Positions 19,363 to 27,757 of a DNA stretch of 64,000 bases are shown one piece after another. Every line of letters begins with the position of its first letter. The first letter of the stretch is position 1. The DNA is taken from the NCBI GenBank assembly GCA_009694805.1, contig SICM01000003.1, positions 1 to 64,000 of the forward strand. Direction: 5' to 3'. Both the position numbers and the translations under genes were made by a program. This stretch comes from Candidatus Latescibacterota bacterium (GTDB lineage: Bacteria > Latescibacterota > UBA2968 > SICM01). Below the pieces are notes generated by a model, which searched no databases, had not been told where the DNA came from, and saw only the letters and a program-made list of their open reading frames with translations.

Positions 19363-20101
19363 GTCTGTCAGCCCTCCTTACGGGCGTCTGGCCGACATCT
19401 ACGACTTCGTCATGCGACACGTCGATTACAGGGCGTGGGCGGACTATGTCGAGGCGGCCTTCGCGCGGCACGGGGTGAATCCGGTTCGCGTCCTGGACAT
19501 GGCCTGCGGCACGGGGACCATGGCCCTGGAGCTGTCGCGGCGGGGTTATGACACGAGTGGCGTTGACGCCTCGGAGGCGATGCTCTCTGTGGCCCGCCGG
19601 AAGGTCGAGGCCGCCGGCCGGGCCATCCCGCTTCACGTGGCCGACCTGCGGTCTGTGGAGGGGCTCCCTGTCTTCGACGCCGTCATCTGTCTCTACGACA
19701 GCATGAACTACATGATGTCCCCGGATGAGATGGGCCAGGCCTTCCGGCAGGTTCGTCCGCTTGTCCGGCAGGAGGGGCTGTTCCTGTTCGACGTCTGCAC
19801 GGAGGCCAACTCCATCCGTTATTTTCGCGACATGACGGATCGCGAGGTCGGAGACGGGTTCGCCTATGTGCGTCACAGTTTCTACAGGGACGGCATCCAG
19901 ACGAACGATTTCACGATCCGCTTTCAGGCCTCCGGGGAATCGGTCCGGGAGACTCACCGCCAGCGCATCTATCCGGTCAGGACGGTGCTCGATGCCATTG
20001 CGGCGTCCGATTTCGCGCTGCAGGGGGCTTACGAAGGGTTCACCTTCCGCACGGCCTCCGAGGAATCCGACCGGGTGCATTTCGTTCTGAGACCGAAATG
20101 A
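19349..20101 (+). CDS. Class I SAM-dependent methyltransferase
   Basis: 'VRVLDMACGTGTMALELSRRGYDTSGVDASEAMLSVARRK'. Confidence 0.88.
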   Translation: MMSDESVSPPYGRLADIYDFVMRHVDYRAWADYVEAAFARHGVNPVRVLDMACGTGTMALELSRRGYDTSGVDASEAMLSVARRKVEAAGRAIPLHVADLRSVEGLPVFDAVICLYDSMNYMMSPDEMGQAFRQVRPLVRQEGLFLFDVCTEANSIRYFRDMTDREVGDGFAYVRHSFYRDGIQTNDFTIRFQASGESVRETHRQRIYPVRTVLDAIAASDFALQGAYEGFTFRTASEESDRVHFVLRPK

Positions 20102-20102
20102 A

Positions 20103-20180
20103 TCCGCAGATGGGCGCAGAGGGGCGCAGATGGCGCAGGTCACACAGGGTTTCTATCTGCGACATCCGTGAAATCTGCGG
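20103..20180. repeat. Intergenic inverted repeat of CGCAGAT type
   Basis: TCCGCAGATGGGCGCAGAGGGGCGCAGATGGCGCAGG ... ATCTGCGACATCCGTGAAATCTGCGG. Confidence 0.6.
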
Positions 20181-20189
20181 GTGGGTTCT

Positions 20190-20843
20190 ATGATCGAACT
20201 CCAGAACGTCTGGGTTGAGAAGGGGGACTCCATCCTTCTGGAAGACGTGACCATGGCCGTCCGGAAAGGGGAGTTCGTCTACCTGATCGGTCCGAGCGGG
20301 GCCGGGAAGAGCACGCTCCTGCGCCTGATCTATTTCGACGAGCGCCCGACGCGGGGGCGCGTGGCCGTGGAGGGCCGGAACTCCGACGCCATCCGGGACC
20401 GGGACATCCCTTTCATTCGCCGAAAGATCGGCCTCATCTTTCAGGACTTCAATCTCCTGCGGGACCGGACGGTCCTGGACAACGTGGCCTTCGCCCTGGA
20501 GGTGACCGGGGCTTCCCGATCGACCCTCCACCGGCGGGCGCTGGCCGCGCTGGCCGCCGTGGGCATGACGCAGAAACGGAACGAGATCCCCGATCACCTG
20601 TCGGGGGGGGAGCGCCAGCGCGTGGTGATCGCCCGCGCCCTGGTCAACGAGCCGGTCCTGCTGCTGGCGGACGAACCGACCGGAAACCTGGACGCCCGCG
20701 CGACGGAGAACGTGACGGAGATCCTCCGGAACATCCACCGTCAGGGCACTGCCGTGATCGTGGCCACGCACGACGCCACCCTGACCCAGCGGTCTCCCCA
20801 CCGGACGGTGAGACTGGAGTCGGGAAAGATCAAAGGCCAGTGA
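20190..20843 (+). CDS. ftsE: Cell division ATP-binding protein FtsE
   Basis: Walker A GPSGAGKST, LSGGERQRVVIARAL, LLADEPTGNLD; followed by ftsX. Confidence 0.9.
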   Translation: MIELQNVWVEKGDSILLEDVTMAVRKGEFVYLIGPSGAGKSTLLRLIYFDERPTRGRVAVEGRNSDAIRDRDIPFIRRKIGLIFQDFNLLRDRTVLDNVAFALEVTGASRSTLHRRALAALAAVGMTQKRNEIPDHLSGGERQRVVIARALVNEPVLLLADEPTGNLDARATENVTEILRNIHRQGTAVIVATHDATLTQRSPHRTVRLESGKIKGQ

Positions 20844-20895
20844 CGCGTGATGTGTGACGCGTGATGAGCAGCCCCTCACCCCTCACCTTTCACTC
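20841..20895. repeat. Degenerate heptad array, two inverted arms
   Basis: TGACGCG|TGATGTG|TGACGCG|TGATGAG - CAG - CCCCTCA|CCCCTCA|CCTTTCA. Confidence 0.8.
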
Positions 20896-20903
20896 CCTTT
20901 TTT

Positions 20904-21773
20904 ATGAACCTCTCCTTCGCCTTTCGCGAGGCGCTCATCGGGCTGCGTCGGACGGGGTCTGTGGGCATCGTCTCGGCGGGAACCCTGATCGTCTCGCTCC
21001 TCCTGCTCGGCGCGTTTGTCCTCCTGACCGCCAATGTCTATGGCCTGCTCCGCTCCGTCCGGGAGCGCGTCGAGATCGCCGTCTACCTCAAAGACGGGGT
21101 GTCGGACGAACGGGCGATGCAGTTGACACGGGATACCGCCCGCCTGCAGGGGGTGGAGCGAGCGACCTACGTGGACAAGGCCACGGCTGCGCAGGAGTTC
21201 CGGGAGGCGTTCGGCGGAGGGCTGCTGGAGGCCGTGTCGCACAACCCCCTGCCCGCCTCCATCCGGCTGCATCTGAGCCCGGACGTGGACCCCGCAGGGG
21301 TCGTGGAGGGCCTTTCGGTCCAGATCCAGAAATGGCCCGGGGTGGAGGAGGTGGACACGGGGCTGGCCTGGGTGTCACGACTCGACCGGCTCTCGCGCAT
21401 CGTGTTTGCGGTCAACGGCATCCTGGGGCTCGTCATCAGCCTGGCCTGCGCCTTCGCCATCTCCAACACCGTCCAGTTGACGGTGGTCGCGCGCCGGGAG
21501 GCCATCGAGGTGATGCGTCTGGTCGGGGCCACGGAGGGGTTCATCCGCCTGCCGTTTTTGATCACGGGCATGGTTCAGGGGGCGGCGGGGGGCGTGGTGG
21601 CCGCCCTCTTTCTGGTGGTGGGCTACATCTATGGCGTCCGCCTGTTCCCGGAGCTGCCCGTCCGCTCCGCGGCCTCGACCGGGGGCGGCCTCGTGGCGCT
21701 GGGGCTCGTGCTGGGGGCCCTGGCCAGTCTCTTCGCGGTCCGCCGCGTGCTGCGCACCCTGGCGTGGCGGTAG
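20904..21773 (+). CDS. ftsX: Cell division permease FtsX
   Basis: 4-TM FtsX architecture; 'VEIAVYLKDGVSDERAMQL' extracellular domain; 'EVMRLVGATEGFIRLPFLI'. Confidence 0.9.
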   Translation: MNLSFAFREALIGLRRTGSVGIVSAGTLIVSLLLLGAFVLLTANVYGLLRSVRERVEIAVYLKDGVSDERAMQLTRDTARLQGVERATYVDKATAAQEFREAFGGGLLEAVSHNPLPASIRLHLSPDVDPAGVVEGLSVQIQKWPGVEEVDTGLAWVSRLDRLSRIVFAVNGILGLVISLACAFAISNTVQLTVVARREAIEVMRLVGATEGFIRLPFLITGMVQGAAGGVVAALFLVVGYIYGVRLFPELPVRSAASTGGGLVALGLVLGALASLFAVRRVLRTLAWR

Positions 21774-21788
21774 AGGAGAGACAGGGAA

Positions 21789-21878
21789 ATGCAAAGCGCA
21801 AAGTGTAGAATGCAAAGTGTAAAATGTAAACCCTGTCTTTTCATTTTGTGTTTTGCATTTTGCATTTTGCATTTTGCA
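21789..21878. repeat. Degenerate heptad array, two inverted arms
   Basis: ATGCAAA|GCGCAAA|GTGTAGA|ATGCAAA|GTGTAAA|ATGTAAA (21789-21830) and TTTTGTG|TTTTGCA x4 (21844-21878). Confidence 0.9.
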
Positions 21879-23039
21879 CTCTGGTTTTTTCCCGTGCTTG
21901 CGGCGAACGCGCCCAGCAGGACCTCGGAAGAGGTGCGGACCTCCCTGGAACGGATCAAGCGGGAGGCGGAGGAGAACCGGAAGCGGTTGCGCCGGACAGA
22001 GGCGCGGGAGCGCAGCGTCGTGGCGCAGCTCGACTCTCTGGACCGGGAGATGGGGCTGGTCCGGTCCTACTTCAAGCAGCTCGACGCGGAGGCCCAGCGC
22101 CTCACGCAGGAGATGCGCGGGGCGGACACGGCGCTGGAGATGTCTGCGCAGCAGCTGGTGGACCGGCAGGCCGGTTTTGCCCGGAGGCTGCGGGACATCT
22201 ACAAGCGGGGCCGCCGGCTTCAGGGCCTCCAGGCCCTGCTGTCGGCGGACTCCTTCACCGGGCTTCTCCGCCGGTCCCGTTATCTGGCCGCCGTGGCCCG
22301 GCAGGACCGGGAGGATTACGAGGCGATCCTGCGGGACCGGGACGCCATCGGGGCCACGCGGTCCAGGCTTTCGGCGCAGCAGGAGGCGTTCGAGGCCGTC
22401 CGGAGGGAGAGAGAGGCCCAGGTGAAGGCCCTGAGCGCCCAGGTGGAGGCCCGGAAGCGGCTGCTCGGGGAGGTGCGCAGGAGCGTCAAGACGTACAAGG
22501 CTGCCGAGACGCAATTCGCCCGCGAACGCGAGCGGAGCGAGGAGGCGCTTCGTCGGCTGATCGCGGAGGCAGAGGAGGGGCGCGCTCGCAGGCAGGAGGC
22601 GCGGGGTTCCGCATCCGCTCCGCAGACAGACGCCTTCTCCGGGTTGCGAGGGCGTCTGCGATGGCCCGTCCGGGGGGCGGTCGTGGGGCGCTTCGGGCGC
22701 ATTCAGGACCCGACGCTGAAGACGTGGACCTTCAACCGGGGGATCGAGATCGAGGCCCTGGAGGGGACGCCGGTCCAGGCCGTGGCCGTCGGGCAGGTGG
22801 AGACGGTGGACTGGTTCCGGGGCTACGGGTGGTTTGCGATAGTGGGCCACGGGGGCGGCTACTACACCCTCTACGCCCATCTGAGCGAGGTCTCCGTGCG
22901 GGTCGGGGACCGGGTAGAGGCTGGAGAGCCGATCGCGCTGTCGGGGGACACGGGTACGCTCGACCAGCGGGCCACGCTCCATTTCGAAATCCTCAAAGGG
23001 AGCGATCCGGAAGACCCGTTGGCGTGGCTGGGGAGATAA
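21789..23039 (+). CDS. envC: EnvC-like murein hydrolase activator (coiled coil + M23 peptidase/LytM domain)
   Basis: Signal peptide, long coiled coil, LytM 'GIEIEALEGTPVQAVAVGQVETVDWFRGYGWFAIVGHGGGYYTLYAHLSEVSVRVGDRVEAGEPIALSGDTG'; downstream of ftsEX. Confidence 0.88.
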   Translation: MQSAKCRMQSVKCKPCLFILCFAFCILHFALWFFPVLAANAPSRTSEEVRTSLERIKREAEENRKRLRRTEARERSVVAQLDSLDREMGLVRSYFKQLDAEAQRLTQEMRGADTALEMSAQQLVDRQAGFARRLRDIYKRGRRLQGLQALLSADSFTGLLRRSRYLAAVARQDREDYEAILRDRDAIGATRSRLSAQQEAFEAVRREREAQVKALSAQVEARKRLLGEVRRSVKTYKAAETQFARERERSEEALRRLIAEAEEGRARRQEARGSASAPQTDAFSGLRGRLRWPVRGAVVGRFGRIQDPTLKTWTFNRGIEIEALEGTPVQAVAVGQVETVDWFRGYGWFAIVGHGGGYYTLYAHLSEVSVRVGDRVEAGEPIALSGDTGTLDQRATLHFEILKGSDPEDPLAWLGR

Positions 23040-23061
23040 GGCATCAGAGAAGGGGAGGGAA

Positions 23062-25286
23062 GTGACCGAGATCCGAGGACAGATTTACCGGAAACTCCAC
23101 AAGACCTACGCCGTCCGGGACTTTGACAATCGGGATGTCTGGGCGGGAAACATGTCCATTGAGGTGGATGGGATTCTTTATGGGCCGACCATGGCCCGGG
23201 CCTTTCTGGGGCCTCATCGACCGCAGGTGGAGGCGCGTGTTCGGGCTGAACTCTACCTGCGGGACGTAGACTTCACGGCGGTCCGTTCGGGGGATATCGA
23301 CGCGCATCTCTGGACGGACATCAATGATCGCGGGTTCGTCGACCGGCGGGGGATGCATCACAACGCCCTGGGGCGGCATCTGCCCATGCATCTGTTGGTG
23401 GATGAAAGGGGGCGTCCACGGCTTTCGGGGAACAACCTGGTTTTCGAGTCGGGCGCGATGCCGGTCGAACAGACAGGGGTGTTCCATTACGCGGTGGCGT
23501 TTTCAGCAGACGCCAGGTCCTCCTCCGATCCGTCCAAGTCGTGGGTCCCCCTCAACGACATCGCCTTCAACCGGGACGGGGTGATCGTGGTCAGCCCCGA
23601 AGGGGTTCAGAGGTGCCCCTCCGTGACCGAGGTCTGCGCGCGAAAGGTGGGGGCGAGGGCGCAGGGGGAGACGTTCGTGAGCGGGACCTTCCGGGGAATG
23701 ACCCGTCTTCTGGAGACGATCCCGACGGACGTGGTCTACCTGCTGCCCTTCTTTGAAACGGGGTTCGGAGACCTCTTCACGGGGGAGGACGTGCGCAAGG
23801 GGACGCTGGGGAGTGTGTACGCGGTGCGGGACTTTTTCAGGATCGCCTCCCAGCTCGTCACCCCGCCCGAGGAGGCGGACCTCCTCCAGCTCGTGTCGGA
23901 GGGCCTGATCCAGAATTTCGACCTGCGCGACCTGCTGGACGGGCGTCAGTTGGCCCGCCTGCGAGGGGTGGAGGACTTCAACCATTTCCGGACCTTCACG
24001 GAACTGGCGGACTGGGTGGGACACGACCGGCTGACCCAGCTCGTGGGGCGCGCGGAACTCCGGGCGCTGACCCGGCGGGCGCACGCATTGGGCAAGCGGG
24101 TCATCTTCGACCTGGTGCTGATGCAGACCAGTCGGGACTGCCCCCTGATCGAGCAGCACCCGGAGTGGTATGTGCTGGACGAGATGGGCCGGCCCAGGAT
24201 TCATCGGATCGCCTGGCTGGTCTACTCCGACGTGGCCCTTCTGGACCTCCCCTTCAACAAGCCCCTTCAGAACTACCTTTCGGCGGTGGCGCCCTTCTGG
24301 ATCGAGGCGTGCGACCTGGACGGGGTGCGGATCGACGCGAGTCAGACCGTGGACCGGCCCTTTCTGAAGCAGATCAAGAACCGGATCAACGAGGTGAAGC
24401 CGGACGCGATTGTGCTGGGGGAGACGCTGTGCGACCCGCAGGAGGCGGTGGACGTTCCGACCGACATGATTTACGCGCTGCTGGCCGATTTTCACCGGGA
24501 TACCGAGCACGCCCGCCCGTATGTCGAGTTTCTGGAGCGGATGTGCGGGACGTTTGCGCCCCGCACGGTGGCCCTGGGCTACTTCGAGAATCACGACAGC
24601 CCGCGCGCGACCCGGACCTGGCGGGAGCGGTTTGCGAGGCTGCTGGGGGAGGAGGCCGAGCTGGCGCGGGCGTGGGGGGAGCGGGTGGGGGGGCACGACC
24701 CGGCGCTCGTCATGGCCCTGCTCAGGAACATCCAGGCGACGCTGATCGATGCGACGGCGGGGACGGCCCTGAACGTGAATCTGGCCTATGGCCTGGAGTT
24801 CGGAACGGCCTGGGGGGGGAGGCACTCACCGATTTTGAGAACCCGACGCTGTATCGCTCCGAGCGGGCCGGGAGTCCGCCCCATGCCTGTCTCACGCGCG
24901 CCTACGAGGCGCTGCACCGTCTCCGGGAGGGGCTTCCGGAGGTGTGGAAAGGGCACATCTATTTTCACCGGAACGAATTCGTGGGAGGGGACCCCGAAGA
25001 CCGGGTGCTGGCCTACACCCGCTACACGCCCGATTCGGGCCTGCTGGCGGCCCACAACCTCGACCCGTGCCGGGCGCGCAGGGTGACCTGCCGGCTGGAC
25101 GATCTGGAAGGCCTGGCGTGGAGGCCGGTGGAAGGGGAGACGCTTTTCGACACCTATCCCTTCTTCTTCGAGAAGGAGCGGTCCGGGGGGGCCGTGGTGG
25201 AGGGGGGAGCGGTCAGCGTCTCCCTTGGGCCACTGCAGAGCCTCCTCTTCAGGCTGCGGGGTGGATGCCGCTCCACGGGGGTGTGA
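23062..25286 (+). CDS. Alpha-amylase-family (GH13-like) glycosidase; frameshifted
   Basis: 'ALTRRAHALGKRVIFDLVLMQTSRDCPLI', 'DLDGVRIDASQTVDRPFLKQI', 'IVLGETLCDP', 'ALGYFENHDSPRA'; ORF 23062..25086 joins ORF 24165..25286 if one G of GGGGGGG at 24812-24818 is removed. Confidence 0.75.
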
Positions 25287-25303
25287 AAGGAGGCTATGAT
25301 GTG

Positions 25304-27637
25304 ATGAGATGGTTTGTGATGCTCCTGGCGCTGGCTGCGGTGTCCGAGGGGGCTGCGGAGACTCCCCGGCAGGTCACCCTGGACAGTCTCGAAAACGTGG
25401 ATGCGCGGCTGAAGAAGGGGGGCCAGGCGGGCGACTACACGACCCTGGGGGAGGCCTGCGCCCGCGCCGGGGACCTGGGCAGGGCGACGAACGCCTATGA
25501 GAAGGCGGTGGATCTGGATGGGAAAGACCTTCAGGTCCGGTATGCCCTGGGTCGCCTCTATTTCAGGAGGGCGATGGGGAAGGGGGTGAAGGCCATTGAG
25601 TTTCGCCGGAAGGCGATGCTCACGGCCCGCCGGATTCAGGAGATCGATCCTTCCTGTCCGCTGACCTATTTTCTGCTGGGGCTCTGCTACGAGTGGCTGG
25701 AGAACGATTCCGAACAGGCCCTGAAGTACTACGAGCGATACGTCGGCCTGCGGCCAGACGACCCGGAGGGCCTGCTGGGGATCGGGAGGGCTTGTCTGGA
25801 CCTCCGGCAGTTCAAGAAGATCGAGGAGACTCTGACCCCCTATTGTGAGCAGCATCCGGAGGATGTGCGCCTCCTGCCGGTATTGGCGCAGGTGGACCTC
25901 CTGCTCGGCAGGTCGGAGCAGGCATTTGCCCGCTTCAACCGCTACCTGGAGACCCTCGACCCGGCGGAGCGGGCCCTGTACGAGGACATCCGGCCCATCG
26001 CTTCGGCATCGGAGGCGGAGGCGTTTGCGGCGCTGGCTCCGGAGGAACGTCCGGCGTCTCTGAAGCGGTTCTGGGCGAAGCGGGATGTTGACATCCTGAC
26101 GGACGTGAGTGAGGGGCAGGTCGAGCACTACCGCCGGGTCTGGTACGCGCGCACCTACTTCGGGCGCCTGGTTCAGCCGTGGGACCGTCGGGGGGAGGTC
26201 TACATCCGGTACGGAGAGCCGGACTCGCGGTCGCGCGCCGGACACATCGACGTCATCCAGGGCGAGGGGGTGCAGCGGGTGAAGGAGCGGATGGCGCAGT
26301 CGCTCTACGGGACGGTCTCGCAGGACGTGACCTACGTGGGGCCGGTGTTCCCGATCCGGAGCCGCTATAACGGGGAGTCGACCCTGGCGGCCCCGCTGGA
26401 CAAGGTGATCATGGACCCGGGCAGCGTGGTGCCCCGCATCGAGGACGTGGAGAACAATCAGAACAATGAGCTCGGCACCCTCCTGCAGGGGGCGGCCAAC
26501 GAGGCGCTGCCGACGCAACTGCCCACGTTCAGCAGCCTCACCTATGCGCCCGTGACCACGGGCGGGGACCACAGCCTGGTGCTGTGGGAGTCGTGGATCT
26601 ACCTGAACGTCAGCGGCGGCATTGAGGTCACGTTCACGGACGAGCTGAACAGCGGGGTCTACGACTACGCCCCGATCCCGGCGGTGGACTTCAAGGAGGA
26701 GCGGGCGATCGCCAGGTTGAGCAAGCTCACCGCCTACGCGCCGAAGGCCGTGGTGGACCGGGCGGCCTCGGAGACGCCGGCCGTCTACCGCGTGAAGCGG
26801 GAGGGGGAGGAGCTGGGGTTCTACTACGACACGGCGGACTACCGGGGCGCAGACGGAAAGACCCGCGTGGAGATCGCCTACGGGCTTCCCACGAAGGAGA
26901 TGGGGGTTCTGGACGAGGGGGACACGCTGACGGTGGCCGTGGAGCGGGCCGTGGCCCTGGCCACGAAGGACCGGTCCCAGGTCTACCGGGTGCACGACGG
27001 GACGGCGCTGACGGGACGAGGGGGGTTCCTGAAGCAGAGGGGGGAGTTCATCCCGGACCTGATCCGGCTGGAGGTGCCGCCGGGGGACTACGAACTCGCG
27101 GTGCAGATCGTGGACCGGGTATCGGGGCGCACCGGGCTTTACAAGCAGGACCTGAAAGTCAAGCCCTACGGCGGGGAGGGCCTGCAGATCAGCGACGTGG
27201 CCCTGGCCTTCGCGGTGCTGGACCAGCCAGCGGGCGATCATTTCCGGAAGGGGGACGTGTGGGTGCTGCCGATGCCGACCCGGGCCTACGGGGCGGGGCA
27301 GAACGCGGCGGCTTACTACGAGGTCTACAACCTGCAGAAGGACGCCCAGGGTCACACCCGGTACAGGGTGGAATACAGCGTCCGGTCCGACGTGGACGAG
27401 GCGGGGGGGGACCCGATCTCCAGGGCCATCGTGAGTGTCAAGAAGCTCATGCGGAGCCGCAAGCCCCAGGTGTCGGTCACGTACGACCGCGCCGGAAGCG
27501 CCTCGTCCGACGCGGGCTATCTCACCCTGGACCTGAAGAAGGTCAAGTCGGGCCGGAATCTCCTGAGGGTGTCGGTCACGGACCTGATCGGCGGCCAGTC
27601 CACGGAGCGGGAGGTGGCGTTCCGGTACGGGAAGTGA
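25304..27637 (+). CDS. TPR protein with GWxTD-type C-terminal domain
   Basis: Signal peptide, TPRs, 'RRGEVYIRYGEPDSRSR' followed by a beta-rich domain as in GWxTD proteins. Confidence 0.7.
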   Translation: MRWFVMLLALAAVSEGAAETPRQVTLDSLENVDARLKKGGQAGDYTTLGEACARAGDLGRATNAYEKAVDLDGKDLQVRYALGRLYFRRAMGKGVKAIEFRRKAMLTARRIQEIDPSCPLTYFLLGLCYEWLENDSEQALKYYERYVGLRPDDPEGLLGIGRACLDLRQFKKIEETLTPYCEQHPEDVRLLPVLAQVDLLLGRSEQAFARFNRYLETLDPAERALYEDIRPIASASEAEAFAALAPEERPASLKRFWAKRDVDILTDVSEGQVEHYRRVWYARTYFGRLVQPWDRRGEVYIRYGEPDSRSRAGHIDVIQGEGVQRVKERMAQSLYGTVSQDVTYVGPVFPIRSRYNGESTLAAPLDKVIMDPGSVVPRIEDVENNQNNELGTLLQGAANEALPTQLPTFSSLTYAPVTTGGDHSLVLWESWIYLNVSGGIEVTFTDELNSGVYDYAPIPAVDFKEERAIARLSKLTAYAPKAVVDRAASETPAVYRVKREGEELGFYYDTADYRGADGKTRVEIAYGLPTKEMGVLDEGDTLTVAVERAVALATKDRSQVYRVHDGTALTGRGGFLKQRGEFIPDLIRLEVPPGDYELAVQIVDRVSGRTGLYKQDLKVKPYGGEGLQISDVALAFAVLDQPAGDHFRKGDVWVLPMPTRAYGAGQNAAAYYEVYNLQKDAQGHTRYRVEYSVRSDVDEAGGDPISRAIVSVKKLMRSRKPQVSVTYDRAGSASSDAGYLTLDLKKVKSGRNLLRVSVTDLIGGQSTEREVAFRYGK

Positions 27638-27647
27638 AACGACAATT

Positions 27648-27727
27648 CCTCGATACGCCCCTTTGGGACTACTCGGAATAGACGGAACCGTACGCCCCGA
27701 GTAGCGAACCAAGTGAGCGTATCGAGG
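27648..27727. repeat. CCTCGATACG long nested inverted repeat, copy 1
   Basis: CCTCGATACGC (27648-27658)/GCGTATCGAGG (27717-27727); CTACTCGG/CCGAGTAG (27669-27676/27697-27704); ACGG-AA-CCGT at the apex. Confidence 0.85.
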
Positions 27728-27729
27728 GG

Positions 27730-27757
27730 CAAACGGCAAACGTAAAACGGAGAGACG
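27730..27757 (+). repeat. Degenerate heptad array
   Basis: CAAACGG|CAAACGT|AAAACGG|AGAGACGG, abutting the CCTCGATACG repeat. Confidence 0.7.

Noticed and set aside
18113-20143. 676-aa minus-strand ORF opposite surA-like and methyltransferase genes
   Set aside because: Shadow ORF; sense strand encodes two well-recognized families.
21789-21878. Heptad arrays as a CRISPR array
   Set aside because: Units are 7 nt, contiguous and degenerate, with no spacers and no cas genes in the window.
25154-27739. 861-aa minus-strand ORF opposite the GWxTD gene
   Set aside because: Shadow ORF of GC-rich coding DNA: low-complexity R/H/P/Q/L-rich translation, no recognizable domain; the + strand has a convincing protein.
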